Notes: a model not told the origin generated them from the sequence alone. A DNA stretch of 37,793 bases from Brachyspira sp. (GCF_029258575.1 NZ_JARHYI010000153.1:1-37793); one strand, 5' to 3'. Shown: positions 1 through 9,673, counted from the stretch's first letter. A program made the numbers and translations.

Positions 1-3000
1 GCAGAACTTTCTAATGATGTATAAAAATTAGTTTCTGTATTTAATTTAATAGAAGGCTTTCCAACTTCCAAAATAGATGAAGGAAAATATTTGAATTCTC
101 TTATTTTAACCACATCATTATTTTGGAAAGCTTCTAAATATGCAAAAGGCACTGTAAATAAATTGGCAACTGAACCCGTTATATATATTCTATCAACTCT
201 TTGAGAATCCTTAATAATATCAGATGAAAGCATAGCACTTTGAATAGATTTCAATGAATTTCTTCTATCTTTTGCCTTAGATATATTTGTAAAATCATTT
301 AAATATGTATTAAGTTTATCTCTATCCACTAAAATTGATTTCTTAACTTCATTATCGCCTACAACATAACTATAAGCAGCATATTTATTATTCTCATAAG
401 AATAAAATATAAACATAGTATTAGTATTCTCATTTGAAAATATTTCATAAGCATTTTTTATATTAACATCAAAATCACTTTCAGGGACTCTTATCTTGTT
501 TAGAAGTCCGTATATATAAGCAGAATTAGTTTTGTATAATGAATAGAATCTATCTGCAAATTCAGATATTGTTTCATTTTCAAATATATATCTATTACCA
601 TATATATAATTCATAGTAGTAAATATATCATTTTCATTAGTTGATTTAGTATCCAATATAGTATTTGCAACTGTTAATACTTCATTTGTATCTTTCATTC
701 TATTTAATAAATTTGTTACTGTATCAATAGAAGTTTTGGCATATACCAAATCATAAATAACAGCAACTTCTAAAATTTTCTCTTTGTTATCGCCGTCAAC
801 ACTGCTTGCAATATAATCTAAATATCTAACATTTTCTTTAGTATCATCTTTAGCTTTCAAAAATCTTGATAAAGTTCTAGGAGTAAAATATTCATCTATC
901 AAATTATAATTATTATTTGTATATAAATATATGAAGTGTAATGCTCTATTAGCACCTTTCACAGCACCCTCTTCTCCCATTCTTCTATAAATAGGAAGCA
1001 TTGATTTCATAAATCTATATGCATTAGAATAGCTTATATTACTATAAGAACTTGAAAAGAATTTATATCCTTCTTCCGAGAAATGATAAGCTGAATTTGT
1101 ATCTTTTACTTTATATCTATCTTCAACTATTCTAGCATAGTTAATTATTCTTTCATTGTCGCTTTGCGAATATGCTATAATATTAGACATCATTGCTATA
1201 CTAGGAGCATCACTCTTAGCATAAGAATTATAAATTTGCATTTTAAATTCATACGCTGCATTTGATAATGAAGTTACACTATAGTCTGGCTTTCCATATA
1301 TGGTAAACAGATTATTATCATAACCCTTCATACTCTCTTCCAAGGATTTTTTTAATAATTTTCCGAAATAATTAGTGTAGAACATCGTTCTTGAATTTCT
1401 ACCATCATTTCCAACTACCATAGCTATACTATTTAAATGTATTAATACCCTTATATTATTTGTAAATGTAGCTCTATCGCAGTAAACTATATAAAGATTT
1501 TTATTCATCACATTAGATATATCAGAAGGACCAGCTCCTGTTATATCAACAACCAATGGAACATAAGAATTTGTAGCTACATCTTTTAATTCTATAAATC
1601 TAAAATTAACTCTTTTTCTGTTATTTACTGATACATTATTAGTTGATACTTTATGAATAGAATTAGTTGTATATATATTAGTTACTAATTCTTCATCATT
1701 AGTTGATGATAGAGATTCATTTGTAGTATATTGAATATTTCTATACAAATTATCATTATTATATTCTATAGAAACATCATTGGCATAATTATAGCTGTAA
1801 ACATTATTAGTGGCATTTGTATTGCTTGCCATAGTCATAGTATTATTTATTTCTTTTTGAGAATTTCTATTATTTTTATAGAATGATATCAATTTAGTAT
1901 CTATATATGCTGTTTTAGGAGGAAGCATATATTCTGTAGAATCATATAATTCTCTTACAAAAATATTTCTATTACTTATAACAAGAGGTTTAATTCCTAT
2001 ATGTGTAACATAGCTTTTAGTTTTAGGAATGGAATTAGTTTGTATATAGAAAGTAGTTTTTCCATTTTCCCTCACAAATCTATAATTAAAATAAGTATCC
2101 CAAATAAGAGTTTCATCTTTACGCATAGATTTATCAATATCCTGAGGCTTAACATCACATACCACTATAGGCTCTATTGGAGTATTAGAAAATCTTTCTA
2201 CAGCTTCTTTCTCATACTTAGCAATTTCTTTTAACATAGCAGATTCTGTTTTGCTGTCATAAGGAGTAGCAACTGAATTCAAATATCTATGATAAGCATA
2301 AATAGCTTTCTCATAAAGATCATAATATTCTTTAAGATAGTAATTATTTTCTCCTAAATTATAAAGCCTCTTATCTAAAAATCTCCTTCTCATATCAATA
2401 GCATCAAACATAGCAAGAATATTAAGGCTAGCATCTGGATAATTATCTTTTAAAAATTCTATAACTTTATATTTGGCCTGTCTTAATATAAAATTATTAT
2501 CCTCAACAAATGTTATCATAAATACACTTTCTCTCATTCTTTTAAGTATTCTAAATACATATTGTACAGGATAATCTAAACTATCTGGATATCTATTTCT
2601 ATACTTTGTACTAAAATCAATTAAAGTAGTTAATATGGCAATCTCTTCAACTGCAAATGCCGATGCCTGTGCTTTTGAAAATGCCGACATATATTCTCTT
2701 GCCGCTTCTTCTATATATCCAGCCAATTCATAAGCTTTAGCCAAATTATATCTTATAATAATTTCTGTTTTCAAATCCACTGGGAAATTAGAATTTGATG
2801 ATAGAATATATTTATATCTGTCAATAGCATCTTTAAGCATAGTTAATCTTTGAACATTTACATCATGATCATTCATATCTGTAGGATCATTATATTGTTT
2901 TTTTATATAATTAACATTATTATCTGCTGTTAGCTTAAATGCCATTATATATTGAAAAGCTGCTATATGAGAATATAATAATAATCTATCTTTTGTACTT

Positions 3001-6000
3001 ACTGCATTATTTGTAGACAATATTTGAAGAGTTTTAGTAGTATTAAACAGTTCTATAAAAAATTCTTTCTTTATAGAAGTTAAATCATTTTCAGATAAAT
3101 ATCTTAAATATAAAGATGATAAACTCAAATAATTCTTAGCATCATTTTGAGCATTTTGAAATTTTAAACTAGGATTATTAGCCAAAGTTTTTTCATCTAT
3201 AGTTTTTTCATATTCTTTTATAGAAGTTCTAAAAGACATTATAGAATTATATTGATCTCCCTGCTTATAGTATAAATAACCTTCATTGTTATAATAGGTA
3301 GCAAGCATAAGAGGCTGTATTGATTTTTTAGGCTTATCCTTAACAACATAATTTCTATATGATGATAAAGCTTCTCTTGCCTCAGAATATCTTCCCATCT
3401 TCTCATATAATTCCTGATATATAGAATAAAGCATCTGCTGTTTATCAACATTAAGAGGCTCTCCAGGTATATACCCTCCAAAAGAAGCAAGTCCCAAATT
3501 CACTATATTAATATTTGCACCATATAAAGTTATACTTAAATAATTTGGTGTATAAACAGATGAATCCAAACTATCTATTTGAGATTTTACTCTATCGCAG
3601 TAAGATAAAGCATTATTATAATCTTCCAATTTCAAATAACAAGCAGCAATTAAAAGCTGATTAAGTTCATTTTTATTAACATCATTTTCTATAAGCTTAT
3701 CTCTTTCCAATAATGATTCTATAGCTTTTTCATAATCTTCCTGCTCTATTGCAGCTATAGAGGTATATCCAACAATTTTATATATAGATTCTTTATCTCC
3801 TAATTTTTCAAATAAAGAACGAGAAATATCATATTCTCTATAAGCACCTTTTATATCATTATTCATCCATAAAGAATATCCATAGAAAAAATGATACCAA
3901 GCTCTACTCTTATCAGTTCCTACCCTATTGAGTAAACTTTCCGCCTCTTTATATTCATTGGCTGCATCAGAATATCTTCCATTTATCAAATAAGAATTGG
4001 CAAGCATTATAGAAACTATATTTGGTTTAGTTTTAACTTTACTTTTTGCCATTATCAATGAATCTATAATGTCAGAATCCAAATTCGCCTTTTGGAATGT
4101 TAACATATTATAGCCAAGATATACATCATTTGTTAAAGAGTTATTTTTATATGCAGGAACTAATTCCATTACACTTCTATATACTTTTTCATCTTGTATA
4201 ACCTGCATTTTTAAAGCCTGAGCAAATGTTAACATCTCCGCTTTTTTTATATAATAATTCTCCTCTTCAGGATATAGGAATATTGCAAAATCAATATAAG
4301 ATACAGCTTTTTTAACTATAGAATTGAAAGATTTATTCAAATACAAATAAAATCCATCTTCTCTTTTTTTATCACTTACAACATAACGTTCTTTACTATA
4401 CTGCTTTGATATAGCTATACCATAATATCTATTAGCTAAATAATAATATGCATTGGCTAATTCAGCATGTGCTTCATGAGATGAATACCTAGTTGCTAAA
4501 ATAGTTTTTTCCCTTTCTGCAATAGTTTTTTCTAAAGATTCTATTGTACTATATGCCCTAAGTCCACTTTCTATAACTCTTGCAGAAGAAGATGAATCTG
4601 TAGGATTATATTTTAAAGTTTCATTATAATTATCATAGGCAGCTGTATATTTACCTTCATTATAAGCTTTATCCGCTAAAGACTTATAATAATTAGCCAA
4701 TATCTCTTTAGAATTTTTAGCCTCATATGTAGAATCGAAATTCTTACCTCCAGAACTTAAAGCATTTTTGAATAATGCATAAGCTCCATCATCTTTTTGA
4801 GCTAATAATACTTTTGCATTTGCATAATTTCCCAATGCAAACATTACATCATTTTTCGATTCAATATAAGGCTTAAACAAATTAGTAGCATCATCATAAT
4901 TTCTTGAAAGTATAAGTCCCTCCAAATATATAAGCTTTGAAGCAACTGACAAAGGAGAATAAGGATGTGAATTCTCTATTATAATATCATAAGGAATTTT
5001 TGAACCCCTCATAAAGTCTTTAGCTATTTCTAATCTATCTGAGAATAATAAATCTCTTCTTCTATAAGGATTATTATAAATATCTTCATCTTCTGGGTAT
5101 TTATATCCGCTATCTTCAACTGAATGAGCATATAATTTTGCAATTAAAATATATAAATCTTTGTTTATATTAAGATCGATAATATTATCAAGTATTTGCA
5201 AAGTATCTTTATTTTTATTATTAGCCTTATACTTTTCATTTGCCGATATGTATCCAGACCAAGCTATCAAATTGGTAATTTCTAAATTATTATTAGTTAA
5301 AAAATATTCATTAGTATAATAATTAATATCAAACCAATTATTATTAGTATTAAATCTCTCATCTATTTTAGAAGTTAAAAATCCTGCAAAAGTTTCTTGG
5401 TATTCGGATATTAAAACCTCTTTAGCACTATTATATTCTTTAAGATTATTATTAGAATAAGAAGATATCATCATATCGAAATATGCTTTAGCAACATTGT
5501 TCTCATCTTCTTTGAAAGGAAAATATTCAGCAAACCTTTCTATAACAGCAGACTTTCTATTATATGGAAGCTCTACAAAACTATTATACATACTTTGAGA
5601 ATTATCATCTTTTATAAAATATTCTTTGGTAGATCCCATAGTTACTATACTAGTACCATCTTCACTTACAACATAAGCTCCAACCAAGGCAGAAGGATAT
5701 GCAACATTAAAAGTGGTTAATTGTGTATCTTCATCTAATACATAATATTGATGTGTAGTTAGAGAATATGACATCAAACGTCTTTTATCATAGTATGTTA
5801 AATTTCCATCTCTGTCAGAATCTTTTTCTATCTCAAAATAAATGATAGTATCATCATTGTAAAATGTAGGATTAAATTTGAATGTTTCTGTATCTGTAAG
5901 TATATTTAAATTAGTTTCTGAATTTGCCTTTAAATCTAATATAGATAATTGAGAATATTTTTCTCCTATTTTAGAAGTTATAAATGCTATTTTTGTATCA

Positions 6001-6626
6001 TCAAAAGAAAATGCGGGAGAACTAGCTTCTATATCAGACATCTTTTTCACTTCTTTACCATTAGGCTTAACAGTAAATAGTTTTTTTATTCCAGCATCCC
6101 TATCAGAAACGAAGGCTATAATATTACCCTTATGAGAAATAACAGGGTCTATATCATAGCCTTTATAATCAGTAATTCTTATTATATTCTGTTCTAAATT
6201 TTCTAAATTATTTTTTGAAGTTCTTATACCAAAATTAACAAGTTTATATAAATAAATATCACCAAAAGCATCATCCCTAGTAGAAGAAAAAACAATATAT
6301 TTTGATTTTTCATCAACAGATACTGAATCATCTATACCAGGACTTCTAGTTAATCTATAAGATTCTAATGTATAGGAATCTATTGCAAAAATATCAGTAT
6401 TTCCAGCATTTTCTCTTGTATAATATACCCAAGTACCCTCACTATCAATTACTGAATCCAAAGCAGGATTAACTTCCCCAGATGTTAAAGAATATCTCTC
6501 ATACTCTCTTAAAAAAGGTCTGCTATTAAATGCTCTGTCAGAACTTTTTTGACTGGAAGCACAAGCAAATAATACAAAAGAAAACAATAATAATATTTTT
6601 AATTTTATATAACACTTAAATTTCAT
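1..6626 (-). CDS. Giant lipoprotein: PD40 propeller, TPR array and CHAT-like segments (C-terminus outside the window)
   Basis: The frame is open from the ATG at 6626 to the left edge, giving at least 2,208 residues with no stop. The N-terminus is a short basic stretch, a hydrophobic segment and a lipobox LFAC with the lipidated Cys at about residue 22. Residues about 45-340 hold PD40/TolB-like strand repeats (VYYTREN, IVFSSTRDD, IIAFVSDRD, KIAFIT). Residues about 350-1430 are helical with TPR-type consensus (for example AYNEGKYTAAYDNYNE near 4625-4680). Residues about 1480-1790 (near 2200-1250) resemble a CHAT protease fold: a DETLIWDTYF start, a YIVYCD strand and a VVGND...FYTNYF end followed by IYGKPDY. 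A second CHAT-like start (TMFIFYSYENNKYAAY, then VANLFTVPFAYLEAF) begins near 470 and leaves the window before the usual His/Cys positions. Lipoprotein, propeller and TPR calls are firm. The CHAT call is a by-eye resemblance. It probably sits in the periplasm or at the outer membrane. The role is unknown. Confidence 0.8.
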   Translation of the reverse strand, partial: MKFKCYIKLKILLLFSFVLFACASSQKSSDRAFNSRPFLREYERYSLTSGEVNPALDSVIDSEGTWVYYTRENAGNTDIFAIDSYTLESYRLTRSPGIDDSVSVDEKSKYIVFSSTRDDAFGDIYLYKLVNFGIRTSKNNLENLEQNIIRITDYKGYDIDPVISHKGNIIAFVSDRDAGIKKLFTVKPNGKEVKKMSDIEASSPAFSFDDTKIAFITSKIGEKYSQLSILDLKANSETNLNILTDTETFKFNPTFYNDDTIIYFEIEKDSDRDGNLTYYDKRRLMSYSLTTHQYYVLDEDTQLTTFNVAYPSALVGAYVVSEDGTSIVTMGSTKEYFIKDDNSQSMYNSFVELPYNRKSAVIERFAEYFPFKEDENNVAKAYFDMMISSYSNNNLKEYNSAKEVLISEYQETFAGFLTSKIDERFNTNNNWFDINYYTNEYFLTNNNLEITNLIAWSGYISANEKYKANNKNKDTLQILDNIIDLNINKDLYILIAKLYAHSVEDSGYKYPEDEDIYNNPYRRRDLLFSDRLEIAKDFMRGSKIPYDIIIENSHPYSPLSVASKLIYLEGLILSRNYDDATNLFKPYIESKNDVMFALGNYANAKVLLAQKDDGAYALFKNALSSGGKNFDSTYEAKNSKEILANYYKSLADKAYNEGKYTAAYDNYNETLKYNPTDSSSSARVIESGLRAYSTIESLEKTIAEREKTILATRYSSHEAHAELANAYYYLANRYYGIAISKQYSKERYVVSDKKREDGFYLYLNKSFNSIVKKAVSYIDFAIFLYPEEENYYIKKAEMLTFAQALKMQVIQDEKVYRSVMELVPAYKNNSLTNDVYLGYNMLTFQKANLDSDIIDSLIMAKSKVKTKPNIVSIMLANSYLINGRYSDAANEYKEAESLLNRVGTDKSRAWYHFFYGYSLWMNNDIKGAYREYDISRSLFEKLGDKESIYKIVGYTSIAAIEQEDYEKAIESLLERDKLIENDVNKNELNQLLIAACYLKLEDYNNALSYCDRVKSQIDSLDSSVYTPNYLSITLYGANINIVNLGLASFGGYIPGEPLNVDKQQMLYSIYQELYEKMGRYSEAREALSSYRNYVVKDKPKKSIQPLMLATYYNNEGYLYYKQGDQYNSIMSFRTSIKEYEKTIDEKTLANNPSLKFQNAQNDAKNYLSLSSLYLRYLSENDLTSIKKEFFIELFNTTKTLQILSTNNAVSTKDRLLLYSHIAAFQYIMAFKLTADNNVNYIKKQYNDPTDMNDHDVNVQRLTMLKDAIDRYKYILSSNSNFPVDLKTEIIIRYNLAKAYELAGYIEEAAREYMSAFSKAQASAFAVEEIAILTTLIDFSTKYRNRYPDSLDYPVQYVFRILKRMRESVFMITFVEDNNFILRQAKYKVIEFLKDNYPDASLNILAMFDAIDMRRRFLDKRLYNLGENNYYLKEYYDLYEKAIYAYHRYLNSVATPYDSKTESAMLKEIAKYEKEAVERFSNTPIEPIVVCDVKPQDIDKSMRKDETLIWDTYFNYRFVRENGKTTFYIQTNSIPKTKSYVTHIGIKPLVISNRNIFVRELYDSTEYMLPPKTAYIDTKLISFYKNNRNSQKEINNTMTMASNTNATNNVYSYNYANDVSIEYNNDNLYRNIQYTTNESLSSTNDEELVTNIYTTNSIHKVSTNNVSVNNRKRVNFRFIELKDVATNSYVPLVVDITGAGPSDISNVMNKNLYIVYCDRATFTNNIRVLIHLNSIAMVVGNDGRNSRTMFYTNYFGKLLKKSLEESMKGYDNNLFTIYGKPDYSVTSLSNAAYEFKMQIYNSYAKSDAPSIAMMSNIIAYSQSDNERIINYARIVEDRYKVKDTNSAYHFSEEGYKFFSSSYSNISYSNAYRFMKSMLPIYRRMGEEGAVKGANRALHFIYLYTNNNYNLIDEYFTPRTLSRFLKAKDDTKENVRYLDYIASSVDGDNKEKILEVAVIYDLVYAKTSIDTVTNLLNRMKDTNEVLTVANTILDTKSTNENDIFTTMNYIYGNRYIFENETISEFADRFYSLYKTNSAYIYGLLNKIRVPESDFDVNIKNAYEIFSNENTNTMFIFYSYENNKYAAYSYVVGDNEVKKSILVDRDKLNTYLNDFTNISKAKDRRNSLKSIQSAMLSSDIIKDSQRVDRIYITGSVANLFTVPFAYLEAFQNNDVVKIREFKYFPSSILEVGKPSIKLNTETNFYTSLESS

Positions 6627-6757
6627 AGTATATTTCTACTTTCTTTATATTATAAATTAATACAATAAAACATTTACTTTACTTCATAAAATTAAGCAGT
6701 AAAATACATATATTAAAGTATTATACAAAAAATACAAAATAAAATCAATCTAAAATA

Positions 6758-7093
6758 TTACTCAAAAGATGCAATTGCTTCATCTATATTCTCATATACT
6801 TCAAATAAATCTTCTAATTCAACTGTTTTTAATATTTTCTTGATTATATCTGGAACACAAGCTAATACCAATCTTCCATTTTTTTCTTTAATTTTTCTCA
6901 TTATAGAAATAAATACTCTTATACCGCTTGAACTTAAATATTCAATACCTGATAATTCTAATATTAAATAAATAGAACCTGCTTCTACTAATTTCTCTAA
7001 TTCAGATTCTATAGATACAGATAAATTAACATCCAATTTACCAACTAAATTAACAACTTTAACTTTTCCTTTATCCTCTATATTCAAACTCAT
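6758..7093 (-). CDS. STAS-domain anti-sigma factor antagonist (SpoIIAA/RsbV type)
   Basis: This is a single-domain 111-residue STAS protein, the normal length for the family. The signature YLSSSGIRVF places the phosphorylatable Ser at residue 56, just before Gly57, as in SpoIIAA/RsbV. Known family members bind an anti-sigma or switch kinase when unphosphorylated and are inactivated by Ser phosphorylation. A PP2C phosphatase of the RsbU type (13962-15737) is the obvious candidate to reactivate it; no HPK-type anti-sigma kinase is visible in the window. An AAGGAG ribosome-binding site lies about 8 bases before the ATG. It sits 131 bp upstream of the giant lipoprotein on the same strand, so co-transcription is possible. 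Confidence 0.9.
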   Translation of the reverse strand: MSLNIEDKGKVKVVNLVGKLDVNLSVSIESELEKLVEAGSIYLILELSGIEYLSSSGIRVFISIMRKIKEKNGRLVLACVPDIIKKILKTVELEDLFEVYENIDEAIASFE

Positions 7094-7147
7094 ACTTTTT
7101 CTCCTTAATAATTATTTTAATTTTTTCAATATATTACATATATAACA

Positions 7148-7173
7148 ATATATTACGCAAATTTGTAATATAT
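7148..7173. promoter_or_regulatory. AT-rich inverted repeat (9-bp arms)
   Basis: The arms atatattac and gtaatatat are separated by 8 bases. The repeat lies 20 bp after the stop of the 172-residue protein and 55-80 bp before the STAS start, so it could be a weak terminator for the first or an operator for the second. It has no GC-rich stem, and the choice is open. Confidence 0.35.
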
Positions 7174-7193
7174 ATTTTGTGAAAAATTAATAT

Positions 7194-7712
7194 TTATGAT
7201 AAATAACCTATAATCGCTTTTTTCTCCCAATTTATATCAGAGGCTTGAGGAGATGGGAATGTATTCCATTTTACATTTTTTTTAGCAACCCAATTCTCTT
7301 TTGTTTCAAAAACACCGTTAAGTTTCATCCATTCATTAAGTTTAGTATAATAAGAAGGCTTATATGCATAAGTATAATACAACTTATCATTTTCAATAAT
7401 ATATCCTTCCATAAATGTTACTTTTATAGAAGGATATCCCGAAAAAACAAGCATAAATTTATTTAAATAATCTGTATTACTATAAAATGCCATATTATCA
7501 TATCTGGCTTTAATAAAAGTTAATTTCTTGCTTTTATTTATAATAAGTTCACCATCTTCTTTAAATAAATAATTCCTATCTTTTTCATTTACTGCTCTAT
7601 TTTTTACTAACTTTATCCAAGCATTATCATAGGATATAACTGGCTTATGATTTATAAAAAATAAAACAGTAATAACTAATACTATAACTAATACGATAAA
7701 AATATAAGGCAT
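7194..7712 (-). CDS. Membrane-anchored member of an unnamed family, copy 1
   Basis: This 172-residue protein has an uncleaved hydrophobic anchor at residues about 2-20 (FIVLVIVLVITVLFFI) and a soluble remainder. It is not a known domain to me. It is clearly related to the gene just upstream (7720-8250): both share an EGYxIExxKL motif, then KLxxWxKxN, a Trp-Val-Ala, and a closing W-x-x-[FY]-P-x-P...[DV][IV]NW block. The upstream gene stops 7 bp before this ATG and there is no good Shine-Dalgarno, so translation is probably coupled. The same module appears, more distantly, in the lipoproteins at 9764 and 13002. The anchor suggests it faces the periplasm or the outside. Function unknown. Confidence 0.75.
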   Translation of the reverse strand: MPYIFIVLVIVLVITVLFFINHKPVISYDNAWIKLVKNRAVNEKDRNYLFKEDGELIINKSKKLTFIKARYDNMAFYSNTDYLNKFMLVFSGYPSIKVTFMEGYIIENDKLYYTYAYKPSYYTKLNEWMKLNGVFETKENWVAKKNVKWNTFPSPQASDINWEKKAIIGYLS

Positions 7713-7719
7713 TTATTTT

Positions 7720-8250
7720 TTAATAAAGTTCTCCTGCATACTCACCATCAGCCCAGTTAACATCTTCAGGATGAGGAACAGGGTATGAAGACCAATTAGC
7801 ATTTGTATTGGCAACCCATCTGTCATTTGTATAAACAGAATTAGCTTTTTTCCAAGAGTCTAATTTTCCCTGATAACTTTTTACATATTTTGAATATCTC
7901 ATTATTTTTCCACCTTCTATAGAATATCCCTCAACCAAATTAACTCCTAAAGCTGGTGCACTATCATAGAAAGTTGAAATAGGTACTTGATGAGTATAAT
8001 AAGCATGTGTATCTGTTCTTGCTCCAATAAATTTATAAAGCTTTACAAGTAGAATTGGAGATTTACCTGATACTAATTCTAAATCTCCTCCAGGTCGCCC
8101 CTCATATAAAGCACCTTTCATATCAATAGTTTTTTTAAAAATAAAATTAGCCCAATTCTTAGAATTATCACTATCTTTTGTTATATTCTGAGCATTAAGA
8201 AAATTAAATGACAAAACAAACAAAAATACCATAAAAAATATCTTCTTCAT
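7720..8250 (-). CDS. Secreted member of the same unnamed family, copy 2
   Basis: This 176-residue protein has a classic signal peptide (MKKIFFMVFLFVLSFNFLNA, cleavage likely after LNA at about residue 20). The mature part carries AYYTHQ, then VEGYSIEGGKI, KLDSWKKAN, DRWVAN and SSYPVPHPEDVNW, all matched in copy 1 and in looser form in the two lipoproteins nearby. AGGAG lies about 9 bases before the ATG. It is the first gene of a likely two-gene unit with 7194-7712. I do not recognise a catalytic motif. The many Trp and Tyr residues would suit binding to a surface or a carbohydrate, which is only a guess. Confidence 0.75.
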   Translation of the reverse strand: MKKIFFMVFLFVLSFNFLNAQNITKDSDNSKNWANFIFKKTIDMKGALYEGRPGGDLELVSGKSPILLVKLYKFIGARTDTHAYYTHQVPISTFYDSAPALGVNLVEGYSIEGGKIMRYSKYVKSYQGKLDSWKKANSVYTNDRWVANTNANWSSYPVPHPEDVNWADGEYAGELY

Positions 8251-8286
8251 AATTATATTCTCCTATGTTTATACTAATAAAATCAT

Positions 8287-8292
8287 ATTATA
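8287..8292 (-). promoter_or_regulatory. -10 element before the secreted family gene
   Basis: On the minus strand TATAAT stands about 35 bp before the ATG at 8250, with a TTAACA-like -35 about 15 bp further up. The spacer is short, so the call is tentative. Confidence 0.35.
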
Positions 8293-8356
8293 AACATAAA
8301 TGTAAAATGTTAATATTATTTTTTAAATTATCGACATAATAATAAAGATTATAAAT

Positions 8357-8944
8357 TTATTCAGAAAAAACTCTCTGCATAATGATATCTGATATGTATC
8401 CTGCTAAATCTTCAACAGATATGAAGCAGTCATTAACAATCCAATCTGTTAGAACAGATATAAAAGCACCAGAATAAAAACTGCCCATAACTCTTATGAC
8501 ATTCTCTTTTTCTGGTTTTATAGTTTTGAAATCTTTTATACCTTCTATTACATAAGAGGCTAAATATTCTCTCAAAATTTTTGTAACGCTACCATCTCTA
8601 TTATTTTGAAATATTATCTTTAAATATTTTCTATTCAAATAAAAATAATGAAGTATTTTTTCCATTATATCTATATGGGAATCTTTCAATTTATTTTCGA
8701 TTTTATATCTATTTAAATCTTCTAAAAATTTTTCTTCATACTCATCTAATTTAGATTTTAATAATTCATATTTATCATTATAATAAGTATAAAAAGTACT
8801 TCTGTGCATATTGGCTTTTGCACAAATATCAATTACTCTTATATCTTCAAAGGGTTTCTCCTCAAGTAAAATCCCTAATGAATCTTCAAGCAGTTTTTTT
8901 GTTTTTTTCACCCTTGCATTGTTTTTATTGGAATTATTTTTCAT
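8357..8944 (-). CDS. TetR/AcrR-family transcriptional regulator
   Basis: This 195-residue protein is a typical length for TetR regulators. The N-terminal helix-turn-helix is plain: a first helix around residues 14-28, IRVIDICAKANMHRSTFYTYY as turn and recognition helix, then NDKYELL. The C-terminal half is a helical ligand or dimer domain of the TetR_C_8 sort (by resemblance). It is divergent from an RND efflux pump remnant starting at 9244, the classic layout in which a TetR repressor controls the pump next to it. Here the pump is destroyed, so the regulator is either an orphan or controls something else. AGGA about 12 bases before the ATG is a modest ribosome-binding site. Confidence 0.9.
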   Translation of the reverse strand: MKNNSNKNNARVKKTKKLLEDSLGILLEEKPFEDIRVIDICAKANMHRSTFYTYYNDKYELLKSKLDEYEEKFLEDLNRYKIENKLKDSHIDIMEKILHYFYLNRKYLKIIFQNNRDGSVTKILREYLASYVIEGIKDFKTIKPEKENVIRVMGSFYSGAFISVLTDWIVNDCFISVEDLAGYISDIIMQRVFSE

Positions 8945-9112
8945 ATATAAAGTGTCCTGCTAATTGATAAATAATATAATTAGTAAAATATTATCAGTAC
9001 TATATTTATTATATTATAATATTATAAAATGTAAACTATATAATACTATAATTATAAATAATTCAATAAAAAAAATAATAACTAATATGAAAATAAACAA
9101 CAATATAACATT

Positions 9113-9146
9113 TATGTCTAAAAAACAATGCTACTTTATAGACATA
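9113..9146. promoter_or_regulatory. Inverted repeat, candidate TetR operator
   Basis: The perfect 8-bp arms tatgtcta and tagacata are separated by 18 bases and lie about 100 bp before the RND remnant and 170 bp before the TetR gene. Position in the divergent gap is the main support. TetR operators usually have a shorter spacer, so this may be two half-sites. Confidence 0.35.
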
Positions 9147-9208
9147 TTTTCATTTTTGTCAAAATTAATAATATATATTAACTCTCATAAATTGATACTA
9201 AAATTTGC

Positions 9209-9214
9209 TATAAT
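9209..9214 (+). promoter_or_regulatory. Extended -10 promoter for the RND remnant
   Basis: TGCTATAAT is a TG-N extended -10 about 30 bp before the ATG at 9244. No good -35 is seen, which extended -10 promoters can tolerate. Confidence 0.4.
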
Positions 9215-9243
9215 ATAAATAATAGTTACAAGGTTATGGTATA

Positions 9244-9673
9244 ATGAAAAATCTAATATATTTCTTTGCAAGTAATAAAATACTTGTATTCATTTCTATT
9301 ATTATATGTCTGTATTCATACTATAATATAGATAAAGAATCATTTCCTTAAACATATTTGGAACTGATGATTTTGCAATTTATTTATCTATGAATCTCAC
9401 ATTTAGATGTTGAACAAAATCCTGTTATACATATAGATAATCATTGATAGTAGAAAGAGCTACTCAAAGAATTTTCCATATTTTCATAACAACAGTAACT
9501 ACTTTTGGCGGATTATTACTTACAGTTTATGGTATAGGAGGAAGATCTGATTTAATGGTTCCTATAATTATGAATTTGTATTATGGAGTATATTATCAAC
9601 ATTGATAACATTGATATTTTTACCTTGTATGTTTATGATAGCAATAGATTTAAGACTTATAAAATTAAAATAA
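9244..9673 (+). pseudogene. RND (AcrB/MMPL-type) efflux transporter, internally deleted and frameshifted
   Basis: The start reads MKNLIYFFASNKILVF then a hydrophobic helix and YYNIDKESFP, which is the first transmembrane helix and the start of the porter domain of RND pumps; a stop follows at 9349-9351. After a short scrambled stretch, 9452-9563 encodes ATQRIFHIFITTVTTFGGLL then a GGRSD-L loop, matching the conserved TTxxGLLPL region near the RND C-terminus. One base-shift later the sequence reads SILSTLITLIFLPCMF, the last transmembrane helix, and ends at 9673. About 430 bp remain of a gene normally near 3 kb, so the middle is deleted and the ends are frameshifted. It faces a TetR regulator on the other strand. 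Confidence 0.85.

Larger units (their letters stand above)
8945..9243. other. Divergent regulatory gap between the TetR gene and the RND remnant
   Basis: This roughly 300-bp region is about 85 percent A+T. It holds an inverted repeat (9113-9146) and an extended -10 (9209-9214) and no convincing gene. A plus-strand reading frame at 8964-9218 is low-complexity Ile/Asn-rich sequence without a ribosome-binding site. Confidence 0.6.

Noticed and set aside
2001-2234. Plus-strand reading frame inside the giant lipoprotein gene
   Set aside because: It has no ribosome-binding site and is Phe/Ile/Ser-rich sequence that is the reverse of a long coding frame. It is a shadow.
3239-3490. Minus-strand 83-codon frame within the giant lipoprotein gene
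   Set aside because: It is out of frame with the lipoprotein, which stays open through this stretch, and shows no family features.
7094-7193. Transposon end or attachment site around the inverted repeat near 7148
   Set aside because: No transposase, target duplication or integrase is nearby; a regulatory repeat or weak terminator is simpler.
8964-9218. Plus-strand 84-codon frame between the TetR gene and the pump remnant
   Set aside because: Low-complexity Ile/Asn/Lys sequence of AT-rich DNA, without a ribosome-binding site and overlapping the regulatory elements.
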